Source of the DNA: Botryllus schlosseri
Taxonomy: Eukaryota > Chordata > Ascidiacea > Stolidobranchia > Styelidae
Direction: 5' to 3'
Assembly: GCA_000444245.1 (NCBI GenBank)
Contig: ATSW01034914.1
Location: 1 to 22,533, forward strand
DNA: 22,533 bases
Positions 21,201-22,533 of this stretch are shown piece after piece; position 1 is the stretch's first letter, and each line of letters begins with the position of its first letter. Both the position numbers and the translations under genes were made by a program. The notes beneath the pieces were generated by a model. That model was not told the origin of the DNA. It did not search any database and saw nothing but the letters and a program-made list of their open reading frames with translations.

Positions 21201-22213
21201 AAAAATTTGGATTATGAATAAAATAGTATTTACGGAGACCAATTCTTTAATTATTTATTATAATGGTGCCCACCGTAAATACTATTTTATTCAAATCCCA
21301 ATTTTTCGACGGCGATAACTCCGCTTCCACTGTTTGGAATTGAACCAAATTTGGTGAACATCGTTTCTATAGACAACCCAACACTTTCATGGGGTTAACA
21401 GAAAATTTTCAAATTTTTTGTTATTTATTTTTATATAATAAATCGAAACTTTCTTCTCCTGTAGCAACACGGCTACTGGCTGGAATTGAGCCAAATTTGG
21501 TGTGTACGCTTAAATTAGGTGACCTAACAATTTTATCAAGTAGTCAGTACGTTTTGAGCAAAAAAGTCATTTTTGAATACCCCTAGTATCCATTTGTTAA
21601 TATATTTTCGTGTTAGTAATCGACCCTTGTGACGCATTGCACAGGCCCAGCTTACGAAGCAACAGAACGAGTTCAAGATCACGCTGAAACAGCTCGAGGA
21701 CTCGCTGCTGTATCGCCTGTCGGCCGCATCCGGAAACTTCCTGGGAGACACGGCCCTCGTCGAAAATCTCGAAATCACCAAGAAAACATGTGCGTGTTTT
21801 ATTTCTTCGATCCGAGTACAACAAAAATAGACATGGTCCAGAAATAAGCAATTGTTTTGCATCGTTTTCCTTGTGAGCACCCTGTAATGTTATATATTTG
21901 AACTTTTCAAGACAAATTACATCTCATAGTAGGTAATACTCAAATATTTCCCATAAGTACTCAATTTCGCCAGACCTAATCATTTCGTCTCAGCTTTGTC
22001 TACGAATACGACACGTTGAGTGGATTAGCTATACGCCTTATTTTTTTCACAGCTGCTGAAATCGAAGTAAAAGTGACCGAAGGCAAAGTGACCGAGATTC
22101 AGATCAACGAAGCCCGCGAAAGCTACAGGGTGGTCTCGAGACGTGCTTCCCTTCTCTATTTCATTCTGAACGAGCTGAACGTCATCAATCCCATCTATCA
22201 GTTCTCACTCAAA
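121..22213 (+). CDS. DNAH9: Axonemal dynein heavy chain, outer-arm beta type (DNAH9-like), 33 internal exons, partial at both ends
   Basis: Motor subunit of the outer dynein arm; it hydrolyses ATP in AAA1 and walks on the neighbouring doublet microtubule to bend cilia or sperm tails. The spliced exons give about 1,758 codons colinear with the family (about 4,450-4,490 residues in full). Seen in order: AAA1 end ([18 protein letters not shown]), AAA2 P-loop [11 protein letters not shown]3 P-loop GNAGAGKT with Walker [14 protein letters not shown]4 P-loop GVGGSGKQS, stalk coiled coil 1, microtubule-binding tip ([13 protein letters not shown]), coiled coil 2, AAA5 ([19 protein letters not shown]), and the strut. 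All junctions are GT-AG and keep the frame except inside exon 26, which carries a net 11-nt loss. Features such as [48 protein letters not shown] and ENLEITK favour DNAH9 over DNAH17 or DNAH11, from memory rather than a tree. N-terminal tail, AAA1 P-loop, AAA6 and C-terminus lie outside the window. Confidence 0.96.
268..1026 (+). other. 759-nt intron holding a hAT-like MITE
   Basis: Apart from the repeat at 693-894 the intron is AT-rich and non-coding. Its acceptor is ttacacag. Confidence 0.8.
693..894. mobile_element. 202-bp hAT-like MITE, ACTCGAGT family
   Basis: Starts cagggttgtaatgactcgag and ends atggcaaccctg, so the ends are inverted CAGGGTTG. The interior repeats gactcgagtc and gactcgactt palindromic words. 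CAGGG-type ends and an 8-bp target duplication are usual for hAT; the flanking 8-mers here (gttcgaag and gttatgaa) match at only four of eight positions, so the duplication has decayed or the boundary is slightly off. No coding capacity. Confidence 0.65.
1027..1269 (+). CDS. DNAH9: Exon 2: AAA1 small subdomain
   Basis: Eighty-one codons, phase 0/0. Begins [20 protein letters not shown], one of the most conserved stretches of axonemal heavy chains, and runs through [18 protein letters not shown] and [21 protein letters not shown]. This is the helical lid of AAA1. The donor gtgtta follows GAA GAT CAG; the next intron is only 59 nt. Confidence 0.97.
1329..1484 (+). CDS. DNAH9: Exon 3: AAA1-AAA2 junction
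   Basis: Fifty-two codons, phase 0/0: [20 protein letters not shown], then [19 protein letters not shown] and KMCKQSVQ. Flanked by acceptor tttgttag and donor gtcggt. It ends at the turn into AAA2, where the family continues with (D/E)LKLQAED, supplied by exon 4. Confidence 0.96.
1485..1951 (+). other. Intron without recognised content
   Basis: 467 nt, AT-rich, no coding frame or recognisable repeat. Confidence 0.65.
1952..2068 (+). CDS. DNAH9: Exon 4: AAA2 with Walker A
   Basis: Thirty-nine codons, phase 0/0: [20 protein letters not shown] followed by the AAA2 nucleotide-binding loop GNAGTGKTQ at 2037-2068. The P-loop keeps the Gly, Lys and Thr needed for phosphate and magnesium binding. 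AAA2 binds ATP structurally in axonemal dyneins. Acceptor is tttccaaag; the donor gtattc directly follows the P-loop. Confidence 0.95.
2190..2450 (+). CDS. DNAH9: Exon 5: AAA2 core with Walker B
   Basis: Eighty-seven codons, phase 0/0. Starts [20 protein letters not shown], includes [18 protein letters not shown] and the Walker B strand [15 protein letters not shown], and ends LNTVMDDNK. Donor is gtatgc; the following intron is 59 nt. The wording here ([18 protein letters not shown]) is closer to DNAH9 than to DNAH17. Confidence 0.97.
2510..2662 (+). CDS. DNAH9: Exon 6: AAA2 sensor region
   Basis: Fifty-one codons, phase 0/0: [20 protein letters not shown], then [17 protein letters not shown] and [10 protein letters not shown]. 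The ATVSRAG segment is the conserved AAA2 arginine-bearing loop of dyneins. Donor gtaagt is the consensus form. Confidence 0.97.
2663..3641 (+). other. 979-nt intron, half repeat
   Basis: Holds the composite repeat at 2960-3448. The rest is AT-rich with no coding signal. Confidence 0.75.
2960..3448. mobile_element. Composite of ACTCGAGT-family hAT-like repeats
   Basis: Related to 693-894: the left part (2968-3060) has ctcgagtcacgattttttag and tgactcgacttgactcggg, the right part (3295-3448) has ggactcgagtcaacacactg and ends ggttacaaccctg, the inverted form of cagggttgtaac. The middle (about 3065-3290) differs from the 202-bp copy. It may be two neighbouring copies or one longer relative; the left terminus is degenerate. 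Confidence 0.5.
3642..3788 (+). CDS. DNAH9: Exon 7: AAA2 lid
   Basis: Forty-nine codons, phase 0/0, after acceptor ccgtaattag. Encodes [34 protein letters not shown] and [10 protein letters not shown]. Helical part of AAA2. The following intron is 56 nt, the shortest in the window. Confidence 0.95.
3845..3990 (+). CDS. DNAH9: Exon 8: AAA2 C-terminal helices
   Basis: 146 nt, ending in phase 2 (AG of an Arg codon). Encodes [20 protein letters not shown], then [20 protein letters not shown] and DQLIDYR. The open frame continues through the next intron without a stop as far as 4480, but homologues go straight from DYR to EFSKWW, so splicing at 3990/4054 is the likely form. Confidence 0.94.
3991..4053 (+). 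other. 63-nt stop-free, in-frame intron
   Basis: Bounded by AG|gtttgt and gcgccag|G. Removing it rebuilds the conserved [10 protein letters not shown] join. Its 63 nt contain no stop in the exon 8 frame, so retention would insert 21 residues beginning [11 protein letters not shown]. Its length fits the 56-65-nt class of introns in this gene, which favours a true intron. Confidence 0.8.
4054..4213 (+). CDS. DNAH9: Exon 9: AAA2-AAA3 linker
   Basis: 160 nt; the first G completes the Arg codon from exon 8, and the end is phase 0. Encodes [36 protein letters not shown] and [10 protein letters not shown], the conserved approach to AAA3. Donor gtgcgt opens a 1,254-nt intron that holds a complete inverted-repeat element. 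Confidence 0.95.
4214..5467 (+). other. 1,254-nt intron with complete inverted-repeat element
   Basis: Carries the element at 4524-5227; the flanking parts (4214-4523 and 5228-5467) share the phrase ttccgtgttagtga(g/a)atgtattttgt (about 4385-4409 and 5321-5345), an imperfect direct repeat around the insertion. Confidence 0.8.
4524..5227. mobile_element. 704-bp non-autonomous inverted-repeat DNA transposon
   Basis: Left terminal repeat about 4524-4659 and right terminal repeat about 5091-5227 are inverted copies (136-137 bp, mostly identical): both begin attga.tagtatattc, go on with tattgaaatgaacccgaata and finish at the gacgtcacc word. The inside has one open stretch on the - strand (4655-4933, containing [17 protein letters not shown]) that is too short for a transposase and that I do not recognise. 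A partial copy lies at 13891-14327 and a scrap at 7823-7926, so this is a repeat family. Target-site duplication could not be fixed. Confidence 0.85.
5468..5736 (+). CDS. DNAH9: Exon 10: AAA3 with Walker A
   Basis: 269 nt, starting phase 0 after tacgcag and ending phase 2. Encodes [20 protein letters not shown], then the AAA3 P-loop [28 protein letters not shown] and [13 protein letters not shown]3 nucleotide state gates the motor cycle. The P-loop has Ala where human family members have Thr (GTAGTGKS or GNAGTGKS), a mild change that leaves Gly, Lys and Thr intact. Confidence 0.96.
6016..6093 (+). CDS. DNAH9: Exon 11: AAA3 Walker B
   Basis: 78 nt, entered in phase 2 and left in phase 2. Encodes [18 protein letters not shown] and QPHTLIR. 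IDD followed by LNMPE is the dynein AAA3 Walker B; most relatives have DMNMPE, here DLNMPE. Acceptor tttttag, donor gtaata. Confidence 0.95.
6191..6356 (+). CDS. DNAH9: Exon 12: AAA3 sensor I
   Basis: 166 nt, ending phase 0. Encodes [38 protein letters not shown] and [19 protein letters not shown] is the AAA3 sensor region. Donor gtgagt. Confidence 0.96.
6531..6731 (+). CDS. DNAH9: Exon 13: AAA3 lid
   Basis: Sixty-seven codons, phase 0/0, after an acceptor with a run of eight T. Encodes [39 protein letters not shown] and [11 protein letters not shown], the arginine-finger-bearing segment that contacts the neighbouring module. Confidence 0.96.
6788..6893. repeat. Small hAT/Tol2-like MITE, putative
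   Basis: About 106 bp with inverted ends ggaggtgttaa on the left and, on the opposite strand of the right end, ggaggtggtaa. The inside is rich in gtagaagt and cttaagtag, which resembles the sub-terminal sequence of Tol2-like hAT elements. No clean target-site duplication was identified. Confidence 0.35.
7031..7138 (+). CDS. DNAH9: Exon 14: AAA3-AAA4 transition
   Basis: Thirty-six codons, phase 0/0: [20 protein letters not shown] and [16 protein letters not shown]. The CVK in the middle matches the DNAH9 type. The acceptor ttccaag lacks the usual C before AG but keeps continuity with family order. Donor gtaaat. Confidence 0.93.
7139..7574 (+). other. Intron without recognised content
   Basis: 436 nt, AT-rich. 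I see no coding frame, no inverted repeat and no match to the other repeats in the window. Confidence 0.7.
7575..7712 (+). CDS. DNAH9: Exon 15: AAA4 lead-in
   Basis: Forty-six codons, phase 0/0: [20 protein letters not shown], then [15 protein letters not shown]. The CHFAxGIGDPKYxP motif precedes AAA4 in axonemal chains. Donor gtaagc. Confidence 0.95.
7823..7926 (+). mobile_element. TIR scrap of the 4524-5227 element family
   Basis: This 104-bp stretch matches the left TIR and the bases just inside it of the element at 4524-5227, from ...cgtcaggggtaatcgtcagcaac to ...ccggcatgaaatttc, with scattered substitutions. The same strand orientation as the left end of that element. The internal part and the outer 45 bp are absent, so this is a fragment in a 312-nt intron. 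Confidence 0.75.
8025..8372 (+). CDS. DNAH9: Exon 16: AAA4 with Walker A and B
   Basis: 116 codons, phase 0/0, the longest exon here. Encodes [39 protein letters not shown], the AAA4 P-loop [19 protein letters not shown], then [17 protein letters not shown] and TMFLLTDAQ (Walker B strand). The start is set by the family order KYMP-VND; the open frame upstream (7769-8014) is intronic. Confidence 0.97.
8931..8949 (+). repeat. (AG)n microsatellite
   Basis: Nineteen bases of pure AG repeat. It lies exactly at the 3' (tail) side of the - strand SINE described at 8950-9148, so it is probably the SINE's simple-repeat tail. Confidence 0.9.
8950..9148 (-). mobile_element. tRNA-derived SINE
   Basis: On the - strand the sequence starts agcgagatagtgtaatggtg and has a good polymerase III A box (TAGTGTAATGG, + strand 9130-9140) and a degenerate B box (GGGTTCCACAGC, + strand 9085-9096) about 35 bases later. 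A body of about 130 bp follows and ends in the CT/AG simple repeat at 8931-8949. This layout (tRNA head, body, simple tail) is that of a SINE. The B box is too poor for an active tRNA gene. Confidence 0.7.
9310..9501 (+). CDS. DNAH9: Exon 17: AAA4 core
   Basis: Sixty-four codons, phase 0/0: [39 protein letters not shown] and [28 protein letters not shown] is a hallmark of axonemal AAA4. Donor gtacct. Confidence 0.96.
9728..9871 (+). CDS. DNAH9: Exon 18: AAA4 sensor region
   Basis: Forty-eight codons, phase 0/0: [39 protein letters not shown] and VSLTFLQ. CFSPVG and [12 protein letters not shown] are invariant across the family. The next intron is 64 nt. Confidence 0.97.
9936..10042 (+). CDS. 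DNAH9: Exon 19: AAA4 lid
   Basis: 107 nt, entering phase 0 and leaving phase 2 (AG of Arg). Encodes [19 protein letters not shown] and [15 protein letters not shown]. Donor gttggt. Followed by a 616-nt intron. Confidence 0.95.
10043..10658 (+). other. Intron without recognised content
   Basis: 616 nt of AT-rich sequence with a short run of related words (gtaattgtgtaattgtg near 10260-10290). No coding frame or element boundary is visible. Confidence 0.65.
10659..10803 (+). CDS. DNAH9: Exon 20: start of stalk, coiled coil 1
   Basis: 145 nt; the first A completes Arg, and the exon ends phase 0. Encodes [20 protein letters not shown], then the charged helix [19 protein letters not shown] and TKLQSTASQ. 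This is where the stalk leaves AAA4. The intron after it is 62 nt. Confidence 0.96.
10866..10970 (+). CDS. DNAH9: Exon 21: stalk coiled coil 1
   Basis: Thirty-five codons, phase 0/0: [35 protein letters not shown]. Heptad-like, rich in Lys and Glu. Donor gtaaaa opens the longest intron of the window (2,262 nt). Confidence 0.95.
11930..12850 (-). mobile_element. Decayed transposon-type coding remnant (fossil)
   Basis: On the - strand several separate stretches resemble a multi-copy protein family common in invertebrate genomes and remembered by the words LLHNGN, GERFHQDI and MADYCW. Here I see [35 protein letters not shown] (about 12036-12053) and MADYCW (11967-11984), in the family's order. 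The copy is broken in several places and has lost part of its middle, so it looks old. I believe the family is carried by transposons but cannot name its class. No terminal repeats were found around it. Confidence 0.55.
12985..13205 (-). mobile_element. Putative tRNA-derived SINE
   Basis: On the - strand, gcctgggtttaaatcccatc contains a near-consensus polymerase III B box (+ strand 13155-13167). It is followed by a body with agcctggacaaatgagcagg and gttgcaac, words reminiscent of the conserved 3' part of fish and marine-invertebrate SINEs. The A box is not convincing. The upper boundary lies just before the acceptor of exon 22, the lower one is vague. Confidence 0.4.
13233..13388 (+). CDS. 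DNAH9: Exon 22: stalk coiled coil 1, distal
   Basis: Fifty-two codons, phase 0/0: [40 protein letters not shown], then [12 protein letters not shown], the conserved end of coiled coil 1 next to the microtubule-binding tip. The following intron is 65 nt. Confidence 0.96.
13454..13597 (+). CDS. DNAH9: Exon 23: microtubule-binding domain, first part
   Basis: Forty-eight codons, phase 0/0: [60 protein letters not shown] is the signature of the dynein stalk tip, whose first helix contacts the tubulin groove. Donor gtgagt. Confidence 0.97.
13891..14327 (-). mobile_element. Partial inverted copy of the 4524-5227 element
   Basis: The + strand here reads as the reverse complement of the left two-thirds of the element at 4524-5227: catgtccctag, ctcacccttaactcatccgc, gtgtgccttggagtcgactt, ggtgacgtca and the terminal cgggttcatttcaatatgaa...attcaat. 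One terminal repeat is present (about 14191-14327) and the opposite end is missing. A block around 13990-14070 differs by several indels from the other copy. Lies in the 1,057-nt intron after exon 23. Confidence 0.85.
14655..14777 (+). CDS. DNAH9: Exon 24: microtubule-binding domain, second part
   Basis: Forty-one codons, phase 0/0: [52 protein letters not shown] and the DPxFxPxF turn match DNAH9-type stalk tips. Acceptor atcgacag, donor gtcagt. Confidence 0.96.
14778..15400 (+). other. Intron, gtagaagtag-rich
   Basis: 623 nt. The words gtagaagtag and agtagtagtagg recur (about 14900-14970) and again gtagaagtac near 15293. They resemble the inner sequence of the Tol2-like repeats at 6788-6893 and 18466-18652, but no element ends can be drawn. 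Confidence 0.4.
15401..15559 (+). CDS. DNAH9: Exon 25: end of microtubule-binding domain, coiled coil 2
   Basis: Fifty-three codons, phase 0/0: [53 protein letters not shown]. [26 protein letters not shown] is the conserved exit from the tip into coiled coil 2. Donor gtgagt. Confidence 0.97.
16020..16107 (+). repeat. hAT-type element end (ccgcccctg)
   Basis: On the - strand the boundary reads caggggcggacaacttcttc and continues with two copies of ggcgggccggat. CAGGGGCGGAC followed by GGGCCG words is typical of hAT terminal regions. The opposite end is not found, so it is a relic. Confidence 0.4.
16402..16445 (+). repeat. Low-complexity (TACTA)-type tract
   Basis: Imperfect run of actat and tacta words over about 44 bases. 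Confidence 0.7.
16471..16536 (+). repeat. hAT-type element end (gttgagaaccgctg)
   Basis: On the - strand it reads cagcggttctcaaccttttt, followed by gacatgcgccc. CAGNGGTTCTCAA is the well-known terminal sequence of many hAT elements. The opposite end is not visible nearby. Confidence 0.5.
17097..17268 (+). CDS. DNAH9: Exon 26: stalk coiled coil 2 to AAA5, frameshifted
   Basis: The exon enters in phase 0 with [20 protein letters not shown] and LKC (to 17165). From 17185 the family sequence resumes in another frame: [28 protein letters not shown], ending exactly at donor gtatga. Between them, where relatives encode QQEA(D/E)xTxxV, only 19 bases remain after TGC; QQEA can be read at 17165-17176 in a third frame. 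The exon is 172 nt; both flanking introns are phase 0, so a multiple of three is expected (183 nt in the family). The net loss is 11 nt, best read as 1 nt plus about 10 nt. No internal GT-AG intron explains it. Either an assembly or sequencing error, or a damaged allele. Confidence 0.9.
17333..17455 (+). CDS. DNAH9: Exon 27: AAA5 start
   Basis: Forty-one codons, phase 0/0: [41 protein letters not shown]. TLCGDxLLIxAFxSYxGxFTKxYR is the AAA5 opening; AAA5 of dyneins lacks a working P-loop. The intron before it is 64 nt. That this exon is intact and in the expected frame argues that the lesion in exon 26 is local. Confidence 0.96.
17785..17887 (+). repeat. hAT-type element end (gtttgagaaccactg)
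   Basis: On the - strand it begins cagtggttctcaaactttt and continues agacacgccctc. Same terminal type as the relic ending at 16536. The left partner is not visible; the 5' limit given is approximate. Confidence 0.5.
18141..18165 (+). repeat. (CCTTCT)4 microsatellite
   Basis: Four perfect hexamer units. It sits about 52 bases upstream of the acceptor of exon 28 and adds to its pyrimidine-rich lead. Confidence 0.95.
18218..18450 (+). CDS. DNAH9: Exon 28: AAA5 core
   Basis: 233 nt, entering phase 0, leaving phase 2. Encodes [60 protein letters not shown] and [25 protein letters not shown] and [17 protein letters not shown] are diagnostic. The donor is placed at GG|gtgaga so that the split Gly codon joins exon 29. 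Confidence 0.97.
18466..18652. repeat. Tol2-like hAT MITE, putative
   Basis: On the - strand the right end reads cagaggtggtcaaagtagtg, then aaaactacttgagtactcac and gtagaagtagcctacttct. CAGAGGTG followed by AGTACTCAAGTA words is the Tol2/hAT terminal style. The left end cagtgatgccgctcc is a poor inverted match, and flanking 8-mers do not match well. Confidence 0.4.
18900..19332 (+). mobile_element. LINE 3' end (non-LTR retrotransposon), 5'-truncated
   Basis: In one frame around 18957-19072 it reads [33 protein letters not shown] and LVLNEY before a TAG stop. The pattern YxGPxxWNSxPxxIRxSxSxxxFKxxxKxxLL marks the extreme C-terminus of reverse transcriptase ORFs in CR1/L2/Jockey-type LINEs. 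About 250 bp of 3' UTR follow and end in a short repeated tail (tgaactgaactgaaaaaa, 19319-19336). Upstream coding sequence is lost, the usual result of truncated insertion. The frame open at 19062-19331 is in the UTR and not coding. Confidence 0.75.
19459..19581 (+). CDS. DNAH9: Exon 29: AAA5
   Basis: 123 nt, entered and left in phase 2. Encodes [40 protein letters not shown]. LIENxxExxDPVLxPLLGRxxIKKG is invariant in the family. Acceptor tatgccag, donor gtagca. Confidence 0.96.
19582..20272 (+). other. Intron without recognised content
   Basis: 691 nt, AT-rich. No coding frame, terminal repeat or match to other repeats in the window was seen. Confidence 0.65.
20273..20360 (+). CDS. DNAH9: Exon 30: AAA5 sensor region
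   Basis: 88 nt; first base completes Arg, ends phase 0. Encodes [37 protein letters not shown] matches DNAH9 (TKLANPHYQ) better than DNAH17 (TKYFNPHYK). The next intron is 63 nt. Confidence 0.96.
20424..20540 (+). CDS. DNAH9: Exon 31: AAA5 lid
   Basis: Thirty-nine codons, phase 0/0: [39 protein letters not shown]. [27 protein letters not shown] is a family hallmark. Donor gtgcag. Confidence 0.97.
20921..21584. mobile_element. 664-bp near-perfect palindrome (foldback/MITE-type element)
   Basis: Left arm 20921-21235 and right arm 21273-21584 are inverted copies with only scattered mismatches, separated by a 37-bp spacer. Outer ends are aggggtattcaaaaatgact and its complement agtcatttttgaatacccct. 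Each arm contains two diverged direct units around the word aaatttggttc[ag]attccaaccag (near 21010 and 21150). There is no coding frame. It looks like a foldback or MITE-type DNA transposon, and its transcript would form a hairpin of about 312 bp. Its right end is 60 nt upstream of the acceptor of exon 32. Confidence 0.9.
21645..21789 (+). CDS. DNAH9: Exon 32: AAA5 exit, strut/buttress
   Basis: 145 nt, entering phase 0, leaving phase 1. Encodes [48 protein letters not shown]. The [17 protein letters not shown] helix belongs to the coiled-coil strut that supports the stalk. The donor gtgcgt after a single T is required to keep the frame with exon 33. Confidence 0.96.
22053..22213 (+). CDS. DNAH9: Exon 33: strut/buttress, approach to AAA6
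   Basis: 161 nt, entered in phase 1 and left in phase 0. Encodes [53 protein letters not shown]. Most relatives read YRPxAxRASLLYF; here VVSR replaces the usual Pro-Ala segment. The remaining 320 nt of the window are intron with nothing recognised. Confidence 0.96.
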
Positions 22214-22533
22214 GTAAGTGTACGCCTGATTTGGATCACACAGGAAATTATGTTCTTACAAATGGAAGGGCTAGTGTGGTTAGTCAAGGATTCACAAATG
22301 GGATAAGGCAAAACTGACTCGAAATCTCAATGCCCGATATCAAACCACATTATTCGACGATTGAGCCAGTCACGCCAACTCTAAAGCAGGCAAAACCATT
22401 CTTATCAGTTTGACTGCGATCAAAACGTTCTATGGTACGCACAAAAACAAAATCAGGACAATACTTTATGACCTTGTGGCCAGCGTGCGTACCCAAGTAG
22501 ATGTAGTGTATAATTTTCTAAACTGTCCAAACT

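Overview
The window is a stretch of eukaryotic nuclear DNA filled by one host gene: the middle part of an axonemal dynein heavy chain on the + strand, with 33 exons (121..22213) separated by 32 complete GT-AG introns. The spliced product, about 1,758 codons, runs without a gap from the end of the AAA1 motor module through AAA2, AAA3, AAA4, the antiparallel coiled-coil stalk with its microtubule-binding tip, AAA5, and the strut region leading to AAA6. From remembered family sequences it belongs to the outer-arm beta clade (DNAH9/DNAH11/DNAH17, sea urchin ciliary beta chain) and reads closest to DNAH9. The tail and first half of AAA1 lie upstream of the window; the rest of AAA6 and the C-terminal domain lie downstream.

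The organism is an animal with motile cilia or flagella and small, split introns, most likely a marine invertebrate. The sequence does not settle the phylum. Introns fall into two groups: eight of 56-65 nt and a long tail up to 2,262 nt. Twenty-five of 32 introns are phase 0. Exons are GC-richer than the AT-rich introns.

Layout: 121-2662 AAA1 end and AAA2; 3642-7138 AAA2-AAA3 linker, AAA3 and start of AAA4 lead-in; 7575-10042 AAA4; 10659-17268 stalk and microtubule-binding domain; 17333-20540 AAA5; 21645-22213 strut and approach to AAA6. The long introns hold transposon debris: a 704-bp inverted-repeat element (4524-5227) with a second, partial inverted copy (13891-14327) and a TIR scrap (7823-7926); a hAT-like 202-bp MITE (693-894) and a related composite (2960-3448); further hAT-type ends; two probable tRNA-derived SINEs; a LINE 3' end (about 18900-19332); a 664-bp near-perfect palindrome (20921-21584); and a decayed transposon-type coding remnant on the - strand (about 11930-12850).

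Two things stand out in the host gene. Exon 26 (17097-17268), at the stalk-to-AAA5 transition, lacks 11 nt relative to the family and is frameshifted, so either the assembly is wrong or this allele/locus is broken. The 63-nt intron at 3991-4053 is free of stops and a multiple of three, so retention would insert 21 residues. No second gene, RNA gene, promoter, poly(A) site or CRISPR array was found.
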